NCBI GenBank assembly: GCA_013397935.1
Contig: VZRN01006407.1
Span: 1,581,618-1,645,617 of the forward strand
Direction of reading: 5' to 3'
Origin: Dasyornis broadbenti
Lineage: Eukaryota; Chordata; Aves; Passeriformes; Dasyornithidae
Length of the DNA: 64,000 nt
Shown here: in pieces, positions 37,247 to 49,819 of the stretch
How the letters are laid out: every line of letters begins with the position of its first letter
Position numbering within the stretch: position 1 is the first letter of the stretch
Position numbers and translations under genes: made by a program
The notes under the pieces: model-generated
Databases searched by the model: none
Seen by the model: only the letters and a program-made list of their open reading frames with translations
What the model was told of the DNA's origin: nothing

Positions 37247-40200
37247 TTTGAATAGAAGTTTTAAAAATAACAATAAAAACTATGTCTTATCTTATTGATA
37301 CCTCAGTTAAAAATGTTATCTATGATCCAAAATTCATTGGATCTTCAGATATAAAACTGGTCTATAAAGATGTAATTATATTTCCAGAAAAAGGATTAAA
37401 TATGATAAATTATCTGCTTAGGAGAAGAAAAATATTTCTTCTGTTCTTTTGACTTAAAATAGGAAGATTCTCTTTTACTTGCATTTTTAAAATACTTGAA
37501 GATATGAAATGTTTTGAAAAATTTTAAAAAAGTATGCATATGGGTATGTGTTTGAACATTTACACAGTGTGTGCATATCATCCATCAGTGGGACAGCTAA
37601 TTCAGACAGCACACATTATTTCACTTTACTGGTCTGCAACTACATAATAAGAAAAATCATAATTTCACATTCTTTTCTACACTTGTCCAGAAATTAAGTT
37701 CAGTAGATCCTTTGAAATGAAGAAGGATTATTTTATTTTAGAGGTCATTGAATTTTCTTTTGTATGTTTATAATGAACAGAATAGATCATTTATATGATG
37801 AATCTTGTATGCCCTAATTTTAATGAGAGATAAAGACAATTTCAACAAGTGCAGACCATTTTCTACCAAGCCTGTGTCTACAGAACAGTTATAAATGAGG
37901 TGTTTTGGGACTGGGAACCCCATAGAACCTTTAAAATAACTACAATGTCCAAAAGCATGAGACCCATCATATAAAAGTAAAGACTCCATTCCAGGAGCTA
38001 GCTAATATATATACTTCTACTAGTCTCCTACTGAGTGTCTTCATTTTAAACATTTTCTGCCTTATTAACTAGACTAAAATAGCATCTGCCTGTACCAGTA
38101 ATGACTGGTACTGACCCTGTATACATCTTCACACTGTGCTCCTGCCGGCAGTAGCCTATAAGCCCCCAATGTGAGTCAGATTTATATTTTTATGCTCTTA
38201 CACAGGGGCAACAGAGTAGCCCTTCTAGCTCCAGTAAGGGACTTGTGCAAACCTGGCACCTTGAAAATTCACCACATTCAAGCTGGCTCACTTGAAACGA
38301 GACTTTGCTAATAAAATACTGGGTCATTGAACTTCTGTATCATTGATATTTCACTTCATGCTAACCAGTGTTTGAAGCATGATCAAAAGTTGTGAACAGC
38401 AACAATAAAGAGAATAACACTGCAATCTCCCTTTGTATTGCTTTTTTTGGGGGTATATATTTTCAGTGTATTTTTAAAAACAAGAGTGGAGAACAAGAGA
38501 TGAAGTAGACATTTTTCCTTGCAATTATTTCCTCTCAAACAATAATATTTAGCCCCCAAAATGCTGTAAAGGTTTTAAGCTCTACCTCTGAAAATCTCCA
38601 GGGGAAATACAAATGTTGGATTTGCAGATTTAAACCCCATTTATGGCAAACAAATCCAACAACTTATTGTTATCAGAATGAGTAGGTCATACCCTCATGT
38701 TCTATCTGCTCTTGGTTGCACCCATTACTTTTGCTAGGGAGCCAATTACACTTACATGACCCAAGAAAAATAAACCAGAAAAAATATAAACACTTTCTTT
38801 TTGTTACAACGGAACTGAAGCTTTAAGGAAAATGATTTCACATTCAAGATGCTGAAAGGAGGTGAGGTGCTGAAACAGTGAGCTGTTGAGTCAGCTGCTC
38901 CCAGGAGCAGGTCTCTTAAGACTGCAGTATATAAAGGCCCGTATTATTTTCAGTGAAGCATTTAATTAATTATCTATATTACATTACATAAATCACATTC
39001 ATGAAGGTGTAACTGTGTCTGAAATCCTGTCTCACTCTCAGATCTAAATGCTGAATTTTGAAGTGTCGAGACTTGCGCCTTCCTATTCAGGAATCACAAC
39101 TCCAAGTTTGTTCTCCCTGTCATTTGTACCAAAAATCAAAACGTGTCAACCATTCTGATAAAGCATGTCCTGAAAGGGATCTTTCTTTTCTATAAAGTAT
39201 CACTTAAAAAGTTGATGCCATAATTTGGGGTTTTTTGATCCTTTTTCAGATATCAACCCAAATCTACTGGTAGCACACTGTTCCTCCTTGATTGTGGAAA
39301 AGTCTCCTTCATTCAGCTGAAGTCCTGTTACTTTATGTAACATAACCAGTAGCCCTTCTGGGCTGGGTCACAGAACAGCCTCTGCACCTGGTTGTTAGTA
39401 TTCATTTTATGTTGATTGTAGTATTTTCTCAATATGTGGCTGTTTTAAATGTTTCCCATATCTGACAGCATGGAAGTGTAGAGTCAGAGATCCAAAATGT
39501 GGCTTAAAAGTGAAAGGTATCATATATATATACATAGTTTGTAATATGGAGATGTTTGATAAAACTAAAAAAGCAGAGAGAAATAATCAGAGATAAAAAG
39601 AAAAAATGGAGGGATTTAAAATAGGACAGTTCCTTGTGGGGCCTTGGTAGCAATGACAAAGTGTTATCTGGGAAAAAAGAAAAAGAAAAGAAAAATTCAC
39701 TTAATCATTTTTATATTTAATACACACAAAAAAAAATTTTAGAGATTTCTTCTCTTTGTAGATAGTGTTTCCTTAAGCTTTCCATGAATTAAAAAATATG
39801 TATTGTTAGAAGCATTGGAATAGGACAAAGCTTTACCTGTCACACCTCAGAAAAGTCAAAGTCTGTCTAAGCAAGAACTGAACTTGTCCAATTTTTGTTG
39901 GTACAATTTTGTTGTACCGTTTTACTTGGTACAAAAACCATTTGGTACAAATTGTCCACTTTTTGTTTGGCACTTATAAGCTACTATGTTCCTTAATAGC
40001 AGCATTATTTGAAGGGAAAGTCAAGTATAGGTTTTTTAGGCCAAACGACAATTGAAGAAATAGGCCAGTTTTCAGAGTTTCAAACCCTTCTTCAATCTTT
40101 TGTATTCTCAGTGTCTTCTTGTAAAAGCCCTATACATATTCACACACTACAACCTTAAACACATCAAAGAGAGTGAAAGGTGTCACTCTTCCCATCAATA

Positions 40201-40819
40201 CGCATTTGCCTGACTAATAGTTAAATTCAATATGACAAGGGTCAGAGGTTTTTTCAGATCCTGTCAACAGTAATTTAAAATCAGTGAAGATGGTTAACAT
40301 TTTTATTTCCTGAGGTAGCCAAAATTATGTCTGTCATTTAGACTGTCTTTAACCTCGAAGTCTGACAAGTGAACCCCTGTACTTTTGATGTCCTAATTAG
40401 CAACCTGTTCAAAATGCCCAAAGTGACTCTTAGGAGAAAAGGTTAACTTAGTTAACTAGGTTGCTGTCTTTCAGCCTCTGTGGGTACACTTAAGGAAATC
40501 TTTAGTTTATCAGATAGTTTTGCATTGTCAATTAATCACATGTTTTGGCATTGTGATGTAAAATGTCCCCCAAATGGTCTGAAAATTATATTTGGAAATA
40601 CTACAGGGCAGCCGGTTATGAAATTAGCTGAAATGTCAGGAAGCATTATCATAAGTTTTTTATTAATGAATTCCTTGACAGAGTTAAAACCATTGACATG
40701 TAGCAGGCGAAGTACTTTGTAGAAACCAAATATAACCAAACTAGAATCAGGTAAATAGGAACTGGGCTGGGCATGCTTAGAAGTTCATCTATTTACTTAC
40801 AGTTTATATCTAGTGAAAA
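37247..40819. other. Unannotated AT-rich DNA
   Basis: Holds an AP-1-like site and TATA-like sequence at 38887-38937 and a local duplication with GGTACAA motifs at 39885-39970, both described as findings. No gene or transposon recognised. Confidence 0.5.
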
Positions 40820-41910
40820 GTGATAGAATGGTTTAAAGGGAAGGGACCTTAAAGACCATTTAGTCCAATCCCCCTGTCATGCGCAGTGACACCTTCCTTT
40901 CAACCAGGCTGCTTAGAGCTCCATCCAAGCTGGCCTTGAACACTTGCAGGGGTGGGGCATCCGCAGCTCCTCTGGGCATCTTGTTCCAGTGCATCACCAC
41001 CCAGTAAAGAATTTCTTCTGAATATCTAATCCAAACGTTCTCTCTTTCAGTTTGAAGCCATTCCCCCTTGTCCTGCCCCTACATGGTAAAAACCTCCTCA
41101 CCACCTTTCTTGCAGGCTCCCTTCAGTTACTAGAAGGCTGCAATTACATCACCCTGAGGTCTTATCTTTTCCAGGCCAAAAAATCCCAATTCTCTCAGCC
41201 TTTCCTCATAGGAGAGGTGCTCCAAGCCTCAGATCATCTTGGTGGCCTCCTCTGGATTCACTCCCATATGTCCGTATTCTTCCTGTGCTGAAACCCCAGA
41301 GCTGATGCAGCACTGCAGGTGGGGTCTCACCAGAGCAGAGCAGAGGAGAGCAGAGCAGGGCAGAGCAGAGCGGCAGAATTCCCTTCCTCACCTGCTGCCC
41401 ATGGGGCTTTGAATGCAGCCCAGGACACGTTTGGCTTTCTGGGCTGCAAGGGCACATGGCTGGGTCATGTCCAGCCTCTCATCCCCCAGCACCCCCAAGC
41501 CATTCTCGGTAGGGCTGCTCTGCATCTGTTCATCCCCCAGCCTTCTCTGACTGATACTGGGGTTGCTGTGCCCTAGCTGTAGCACCCTGCACTTGGTCTT
41601 GTTGAATCTCATGAGATTCCCATCGGCCCAATTCTCAAGCTTGTCCAGGCCCTTCTGGATGTCATCCTACCCTTCAGGTGTGTCAGCTGCACCACTCAGC
41701 TTGGTGTCATCTGCAAATTTGCTGAGGGGGCACTCAATCCCTTCATCTACATCATCAATGAAGATATTAAACAACACTGGTCTCAATATGAACCCCTGAG
41801 GGACAGCACATGTCACTGATGTTTACTGGGACTCTCAACTGTTGACCCTCACTACCCTCTGGATATGACCATCCAACCACTTTCTTATCCATGTAACAAT
41901 CCACCCATAT
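40820..41910 (-). mobile_element. CR1 LINE, 1.1-kb 5'-truncated copy
   Basis: The best preserved LINE in the window. The left edge gatagaatggtttaaaggga is the reverse complement of a CR1 3' end; the body then runs through the 3' region into ORF2. On the minus strand the frames encode the end of the CR1 reverse transcriptase. An intact KFADDTKL box, the catalytic double Asp of the polymerase, lies at 41697-41726. Then come FNKTKCRVLQLG, LGVLGDERLDM and CALAAQKAKRVLGCI at 41388-41612. A frameshifting expansion of GAGCA-type units at 41331-41375 breaks the frame. CR1 needs its own endonuclease and reverse transcriptase; this copy lacks the N-terminal part and is dead. Confidence 0.95.
41331..41375 (+). 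repeat. GAGCA-type minisatellite within CR1
   Basis: Repeated agagcag/gagagcag units inside the CR1 ORF2 segment. CR1 normally has a shorter sequence here, so this is a local tandem expansion after or during insertion. Confidence 0.75.
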
Positions 41911-44900
41911 TACATATGGTGGATAAGGTGATCCTCGTGGACTACTACATAAAGATGTGACATTGACTGTACAGTTCTAATATTTACTGCATATAATGTA
42001 CTTGCTGTGAACAGTAGGGAAAGAAACATTTAAATATAAAATGCACAGAAGAGAAAATAGAAGAGAAGCAAAAATAAAAGGATGTAAAAGTAATTTCAGA
42101 CAGAGCAGGATTAAGGTCCTGCCATCAACTGCCATTGAATATAACTTCTACAACTGCAGAGTTGCAGAGTTATATCTCACTTTTAACTCTAACTCTCCAT
42201 ACTCACTATGAATTTGTCCACTTAGTGAACAGCTTAGTGGAAAAGACAAAAACAATATTAAATGCATTTACATTAGTACAATCCCGAAAAGAAAAAAAAT
42301 CAGCCAACAAAGTTGCTCTGTTACTTCTCAAGCCATATCAGTATAGAATTACAGCCTCCTAATCAATTCCATAAGCGTGACATGGAAAATAAATTTAGCT
42401 TTTGACATTAGATTGTGATACCTCATGTAAGAAATTAGCCACATGCATGTAGGGTGTCAGATAGGCAGAAATGTCAGCTGCAGAAGAGAAGAGTCGTGCT
42501 GAGAAAACTGAAGAACAAAGGGCAGCTAGGAGGACATATAAAAGGGGAAGAAAACACTGAAAATGAGTGGAAGAAATAAAGCAATGTAACTATAGTATAG
42601 GCAAATGTTGGTCTGGATTAGAGGCAGAAGGATCATCATCTGTCTGATGCTATTCCTCTCCCCTGTCTATTCAGAAACAATGATTAATTTGGAACAAAAG
42701 CATATAGAACTGTTCCAGAAGCAAGCTGGATAAGCATAAATTGTATAGTTTTACTGAAATTAATGGACTTTTCTGAGGCTTTTATCTGGACCAATGAATA
42801 GAAACTTGAAGATTTTGATGGCTGACGAGGATGTTAGAATGAGTCTGTTTTCTTCTATAAAAGGAAAATATTAATGAGCTTGAACTCGGAACGCCTATCT
42901 GATACAAAGTGTGATATTTTCTAGTTTGTTAGTTTTCAAAAATAGACTGCAAGAACACAGAAAATGATGTGTCTACATTGTCAATTTTCTGGTTTAGTGA
43001 TTAGTTATTAAAAATCTTTTAAAAATATGAAAGCAGAACCGATCAATTCCTGGTCCCACTCCCCCTGTCAGCATAAACTATTGCGTGTACATTTAAAAAT
43101 ATTAAGATGACAAAGGCAACAATAGCATTAATTGCACAAAGCATACGTTAAATTTCATTTATATGGAATTGGCCAATTACTGTTGCTTTATTTTAATATA
43201 TTTCTATATATTTTTCCTGTGTGCTAAAGACTAACATTTCATAAATCATATATTCTCAATGGAATTTCTTTCTTATCTCAGTAACAGGGACAATCCTAGA
43301 CACATATTAATGGGATTTGATTAAAAAACACATCTAATTTCTGCATGGCCTAATATATGTTCTTCCACTCATTCTCTTGGAACTGGTTGACCACTGGAAC
43401 AGTGCTTTCCTCTTCTTCCCTTCCTGCAATGAATACTTGGACACAGAAGCCCAGCTCCTCCATGAAGGTGGCAAAAACACTTTTTCTCCTAGAGTGGTTT
43501 TGAATATCAGACTGCTCCAGCCATGCTCCCAGATTGCCCAAGTTTTCCTGGATCTATTGCTGTTCAAATGGTAGCATACTGAGAAAGAAAAGAGTTTTCC
43601 ACTTAATAAAACTATCAGCTATAACCCTTCTTGAATGAAAGAGGAAATGCACAAGGTTATGATTACAAGGAGAAAACAGCTTGAACATTAAACTGTGTAA
43701 GCCAAACCCACCCCTATAATAATTCCAATTAAGACAGAGATCAGTTCAGCTTCATATGTGGAATTTCTAGGCCATACAAAATGTGATAGTTAGTACTGCA
43801 TTTCAGATGAATACTGCCTATCATAATAAATTTCAAGTGAATACCGTCTGTTGATTTTTAAGAGATGGATGTTTATAGAAATAGTCTTTCTGACACAGTT
43901 TTCACTACTCACATTTAGTTTAAATTATTCACTTATTTTGCAAAATGGTCACTAAAACAATATACCCTAGAAATAGGTTATCCAATTTTTTTTTGCACTA
44001 TCTTCACAAATCATGCATACAGAAAAAAACCCCTGGTTGCTAAATAAACAATTCACAAATAAATGCTACTGCTTCCAGTCCTTTTACTTATAACCCTTGC
44101 TTCCAGCATATTTGATCTCAGCTTTGCAGGGGAAAATATCCAGATATTCTTTGGAACAGATTATGTGTAGTTCCACATGACTCAGTCTGGTTTTTTGTGT
44201 GCTGCATATACTCCCAGTCTTTTTAATTCATGTACAACACAATCTATCATTAATCTTACATCATAAGAAGTAGATTCATTAGGAATGCTGGTTGAGTACA
44301 ACGCCTTAGAAGGAAACTAATAGATGTGACAATGTGCATACAAAACCATCGGCAAGGCAAAAGTTTATAAGATAGAGCAGTGATGAAATGGCAAGATAAA
44401 GAAAAACAACATTAGAACAGAATGATTAATTCAACACTGTTCCAGAAGATCATGGCAATAATATAATGTCACATGAAAAATCAAAAAAAACTTTGAGGTA
44501 GGAAAGGAAGGGCATTTGATAACATTATTGTGTTGGCAATATGGACACTCCGCATAAAAAAAATTATCTACAATCTAGGTATGTTAAATAGATATTTGTA
44601 GACATTAACCAAGCTAGAGAGATCTTTGTTCCTTATCAGAGTTAGATTTTTTCCTAGTTTCTGTAGAGAGATTCTGGCTGAATTTTAATCATTCTAGAAC
44701 ATGATGAGCTGATTTTATTGCATGAACTGTTTTATCCTGCAGTGGAATGGAGATGATAAACTTTTCAAAATGCAATAGGAAGGACATTTCTCTTTATTCA
44801 GGATCAGATAAAGCTGCCTGAACACCCAGCTCTGAATAATCATTTCAAACCTATTCCTTCCATCATTTATTGAACTGCTTTCAAGAAAATTCTGGATTCT

Positions 44901-45131
44901 AAATATGATTCCCTACAAATCTTAAATATATGTCAAATGAATCTACAGAAAAATGGGTGGATTTTTAGCAAAATAGTAAGCCCTTGATTATTCAGACCAA
45001 AGCAGCTTTGGACCAGGCATTTCATAGAATTACATCTGTTATGACTGTCCCTGAAGGCAAGGGTAACTGAGGTTCTTGTTAATAGATCCCTTAGGGCAGA
45101 TTAGGGTGAATCGACACTGAGTGACCAGTGT
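41911..45131. other. Unannotated DNA with a decayed open frame
   Basis: AT-rich with no recognised repeat. A 67-codon minus-strand frame bounded by TAG stops lies at about 43353-43553 next to a good splice-acceptor-like sequence (43579-43595); see findings. The 75-codon frame at 42135-42362 has no recognised domain. Confidence 0.45.
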
Positions 45132-45141
45132 TTAGATAGAC

Positions 45142-45188
<47 letters not shown>

Positions 45189-45238
45189 CAGACAGATAGA
45201 TACAAAGACGGATAGATAGACAGACAGACAGATAGACA
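45132..45238 (+). repeat. (GATA)n tetranucleotide array
   Basis: About 107 bp of GATA units with GACA variants toward the right end. The reverse strand translates as repeated SIYL, which accounts for the minus-strand frame there. Confidence 0.97.
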
Positions 45239-45401
45239 AGGCTTATTTAGAACAATTTTCTTGTAATGGAAAGGAGGCATGGAGCTGTTTTGGTTATGAT
45301 TATCTATAGCAACATAACAACATAAAAGTAGAAAAGTATCACCACCCATGGGTCCAGTGACAAGACTTGATTGCTGCAATTTTGTTGTCTATTGGTTGAA
45401 A

Positions 45402-45888
45402 TGATGGTAGCATCCTGATCCTTCAGGGCAGGGAAAGCCCATGAAACACAAAGTTCAATGGCTTAATATACGCTCAGGTTCAGATGAAATGCCCAGGTGT
45501 GCAAGGGATCTTTGGTAGTTTATGACATCTTCTAGACATGACAGCTACTTCTCACTCAACATAGCTGAGCTGGTTATGACCCATCAGAAGGGATGAATAC
45601 CTTCAGGCCTACATGTGAATTTCTAGATGCCTTCCCTGGAGGGGACATTTACACCTGAGTCAGTTGTGTAAGGGACAACTTTAGCATGATAAAAACCATT
45701 GTCTCACCTTCACAGGATCTGCCTCTTCACTTATCTGGCTCAAACCCCAGGAGAGGCTGCACAACCCCTCTGCACCTGGACTTCCACCTTGCACACCATC
45801 AGCAAAGCACCCTCTGGTTTTGCAAACGGCCAATTGTTTGAGTCATTAAACCCTTAACATTTCAATCTGCCACACCGTCATTGCCTCA
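45402..45888 (+). mobile_element. Probable ERV LTR
   Basis: The composition and block order resemble an avian retroviral LTR of a different type from the other LTRs in this window. The recognised blocks are 'gatccttcagggcagggaaagcc', atgacatcttctagacatga, 'acaactttagcatgataaaaacc' and ctgcacctggacttccacct. These are followed by 'gcacaccatcagcaaagcacc', which looks like a decayed AATAAAGC polyadenylation site, and the end 'ccgtcattgcctca'. The 5' TG at 45402 and CA at 45888 are plausible but no target-site duplication is seen. Identification is from memory and should be checked by repeat search. Confidence 0.5.
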
Positions 45889-46380
45889 AACGCAAAAAAA
45901 GCTGTGTCTCATCTGTCATGATGTCAGATTGTGTCTCTGAGGTAGAATTGTGGTCAGCACAAAAGTTAGCCTGGCTAATTCTTATACTGGTGATCTTATA
46001 AGCTACAACTTCCACGTAAGGATTGGGATACAAAAGGCACCAAGGGATCTTAAGGCATGGAAAATCTATTATGATTCTAAATCATAGTCAAAAATCCATA
46101 TAATGTCAAGACACTCTTCTAAATTAGAGGCCACAGATGGAAGAACTCATAATTGATTGTCTGTCAGAGTTGAAATTAAGATACAGTTTATTTGCATTCT
46201 TGGAGCAAATATGAGGACAAGAAATGTTGCAAAAATCTATAGCTCTGGAGGAAACGTTACTATCACAAAATATATTTTAAAAATGGAAGTACTTATAGTT
46301 CTGATAGTGAGGGTCATTTCACTTCAGTTATGTAGGCAGACATAAAGAAACACCACATGTCCAGACTGAAATGTAATTTT
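45889..46380. other. Unannotated DNA before gap
   Basis: No recognisable feature; a 62-codon frame at 46157-46345 has no domain. Confidence 0.5.
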
Positions 46381-46394
46381 GGGGGGGGGGGGAG
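46381..46394 (+). repeat. Poly-G run at contig edge
   Basis: Twelve G followed by AG directly at the start of the N block. G homopolymers are a common place for short-read sequencing to fail. Confidence 0.95.
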
Positions 46395-46440
46395 NNNNNN
46401 NNNNNNNNNNNNNNNNNNNNNNNNNNNNNNNNNNNNNNNN
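46395..46440. other. Assembly gap (46 N)
   Basis: Unknown bases; the true length is not known. The G run on its left suggests the missing sequence is G-rich. Confidence 1.
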
Positions 46441-47124
46441 GTGAAAAAATAATACTTGGTTGCAAATATACTATTTTTTTAAACACATTTGAATAACTTT
46501 AATTAACCCCTCATTGTCTTTAATGCCACTAATGCCACCTCCATTATAAATAACTGCCTATATTTCAAGTAAAGTAGCTGAACAGCTTGAGGTGGATTAA
46601 ATACGTGGGTTTTCAGTCTTTAACTCCAAGACAAACATATAGGTTTTAGCACTGAAGGCAAAATAAATTCAGTGGCCTCCAGGGGCTTGTTTCAATGTTC
46701 TCTGTCTTGTTTAGGAAATATTTTGACTCCCTTTTAACAGTGTTCATGTAAGATTTGAAAATTTTCAGGCTCAAACAAAAAAATGCGTTGAAGTCAGCAG
46801 AGGAGCCCTCGGAAGAACCTCCATCACCACATGAGGAGAGGACCTGAAGAGGAGTAGGCTGGGGGCCAGGACCCTCCTTATATTGTCTGTCTTCAGTGTT
46901 AATTGCAGCCCAGATATAACTCAGGCTTTGTGGGTGACGTGAACACTGGAGCCCAGAAACATGAACTCCATATCTGAGTATTTCTTTGCTAAAACTATAT
47001 TAGAAAATAACAGAGATTCTGAGTACAGCATGATTCGTACTAATGCAGCCAATCTTCCCACTCTTCTGGGAAATCATGCTGTCCTGCTCAAACTGGCTGC
47101 TGGGAAAGGCTGTTGGCTAACTGT
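46441..47124. other. Unannotated DNA after gap
   Basis: A slightly GC-richer portion at about 46790-46960 carries no recognisable element; a 67-codon frame at 46961-47164 runs into the CR1 fragment and is not a gene. Confidence 0.5.
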
Positions 47125-47288
47125 AGTTATGGAGGTATTTAAAAGATGTAGTTATGGTGCTTAGGAACACAATTTAGTGGTGGGCTTGGCAGAGCAGTGT
47201 TAACAGCTGGACTTGGTGATTTTAAAGATCTTTTCCAACAAAACCAACTCTGTTAGTCTATGATTCTGTGATTCTATGATTCTGTGAT
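47125..47288 (+). mobile_element. CR1 LINE, 3'-terminal fragment
   Basis: Contains 'ggaggtatttaaaagatgtag', 'tttagtggtgggcttggcag', 'aaagatcttttccaacaaaacc' and a clean terminal repeat of alternating ctatgattctgtgattctat units. This is the plus-orientation CR1 3' end. The same subfamily, judged by the 'tttagtggtgg' block, reappears at about 60610-60726. Confidence 0.9.
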
Positions 47289-47744
47289 CAGGCACAGGGT
47301 GAAAGCGAGTTTGCCCAAGCCAAAAGCCAACCATTTTCTGATTAGCAGTTCAGCGATAAGGAAAACCACATACCACTCCTGATCCCTGTATCTTGCTTTT
47401 TTCATTACTAGTGTAGATGAAGCCCAAGGCCCTGGACAACCTCTGGAATACAGTCTGAGGAAGTGTTTTAATGTGAATTTTGATATTTATAATGTGGATG
47501 TTAGGAGAGTTTGGCTGTTGAGGGAAGTCTTGGACTCCAGTTTCACAGATGGTATATCCCACTGAATTCAGGGGGTGGTTAAAAAAACCTGTGGAGAAGT
47601 AAAAAGGAAATGAATTAACATGAACTTGAATGTAACTTGCACAGCAAAGGTTTGATCCAGCACTTTGCAAAAACCTTTAATGAGATGTTTTAAAATTACT
47701 GAACTGTGATGTAACAGTAAATATCTTTTTGTGTGCCTACACAG

Positions 47745-47812
47745 ATTTATATATATACACACTAGAAATATATATATGTACACACATATACATATATATT
47801 TAACATATTCAG
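47745..47812. repeat. TA/CA dinucleotide array
   Basis: Imperfect alternating TA with CACA segments. Confidence 0.8.
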
Positions 47813-49797
47813 GGAGATCAATAGTATTAGAAAGCATTTAACATGTTGGCCTCTATATTTCCAATCATAATAGTTTGTCTAATTACAGAATTTGGCACTT
47901 TACCAAATGAAAAGTCTTCTCTTCCAGAGGTATCATGTCATGGTTTATCATGTGAGAAATTAACATAGCTGTAAAGTTGATTATTAGTCCTCTCTCCAAT
48001 CTCCTGGAATACTTGCTGTTTCTTTCCAGGCATCAATTATTGTATCACAGTTATTTAATTTTTTAAACCAGCATATAAATCAATTCATGTGTACTTATTT
48101 GGAAAAGAAAACCTACCGGCACCTTGAAAGAAAGCAAATTTATATTTTTTTGGTTGAGAATGTAATGGCCGTAACAACCATTATGTACATTAGAATTATA
48201 AAACAACTGAAACAACAGTTCCTAACGTTAATATCAAAATTAATCTAGGACAAGTCTATTTAACAATTTAGGGTTTGTATTCCAAAATATATGAGATTTG
48301 ACTGAATTCTTCCAATTAAAAATAAATAATAAAAAAAAAAATTTTACTACTGTAGCTTAAAGAATACAGACTTTCTTAGGGACAAAGAAATGTAGTTAAC
48401 CTGGGAGGACAGGACTTTGTCCATTAATGAAGTTGCAACCATAGCATGTTTACAGTTATTTCTGCACGTTAGTTGTGAGAAATGCATGATGAAGTTCTAT
48501 AGAAACATCTGACAATGTGAAGATAAAAAAATTCCATAAATTATGCACTGGGAATGTATTTACTCAGAGAACTAGCTATTTTATAATTTCCTGTAATGCA
48601 AATGAAATGCTGGTGTTATATCAGTAGTTCATAGAAATTATAGTAATAGTTTGTATTTGACAATTTGTCCAACTAGCTATTAAATGGGTAAGTAATTTCA
48701 ATAGATAGCAAAATTACTGCTACAAGATGGAGTAGCAAGATCAAAATCTGATTCTTCTATTTAAGGTATGTTGCTTAACATAAAGGAGTGGTAATGGACC
48801 TTTTTGGTACCAAGGATACATTCCCTTCAGTATCTGTTGAGCCGTTTTGTCAGCTTGCTACAATTGCAGACTTGCAATCCCTCATCTTAAGGTTGTAGCA
48901 ACAGTACAGTTTGGACTTTTGGCTTCTTTATGTGAGTCTTGCAAAATGTCAGTGTTTCCTGTCTCAAGATATGACCGAAATACGCAGGACACAATCTGAT
49001 TTGTATCTAGGTTATCAACACTTTAGGAAGGATGATTATTTCACTAAAATGAGTTATGAAAAAGCAAACAGCCTGAGGTTGCTAAAACTGATAGTAAACA
49101 TTGATCTGCTGCTAAAATGAATTTAGAAAATATGACCAAAGAAGCACTGGAAAAGGGATATAAGAATACAAGTATAATGTTCTACTATATGAAAGATATT
49201 GTTGCAAAACAGATAGTGCAAATGTTTCTTTGTATCCATTAAAGGCAGACGCGCATAATAATAATTTAAAGAAAGAGTCTAAAGTAATCCAAAATACTTG
49301 ACAAAGATTAGAAAATGATCATTAAACACAATACCTATGGAGGTTGTGCAATTCATATTAGACCTTATTTAAAACAGAGATCTTCAGACAACACCAGACA
49401 AAAGCATTCTGTTGGACCTTGTCTAGACCCATTTGGTTACATCCCTGACCAGGAATATAGACCAAATCATCTGAAGGCACTTTCAAGCCTGTGCTTCTAT
49501 GACTTCTTTATGCAACTCATTGCTTCTATTCCAAAAAAATGACAGCTTGTGTATAAATTGTGAAGTGTACTGGAACATCTATTAATATTTTCAGAAGGAA
49601 TCTTTTGAGAAAGAAATATTATCTAAAGTTCTGTCTACTTTTATAAGATTAAAACAAAAGGGAAGGTGATTCTGAACACTGTTAATTTTCTGTGTTGGTG
49701 GCTCTCACTTCAGTAACATTCAGTATTACACTGAGACTATTTTTTTCCCTTGCAGAAATGGTTCTTCTTGTGCTGGGTTTTGGATTTTTTACTTTTC

Positions 49798-49819
49798 TTT
49801 TTTTTTTTTTTTTTTTTTT
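49798..49819. repeat. Poly-T tract (22 bp)
   Basis: Uninterrupted T run; no adjoining retroposon recognised. Confidence 0.9.

Noticed and set aside
45101..45379. 92-codon minus-strand frame with SIYL repeats
   Set aside because: It is the translation of the (GATA)n microsatellite.
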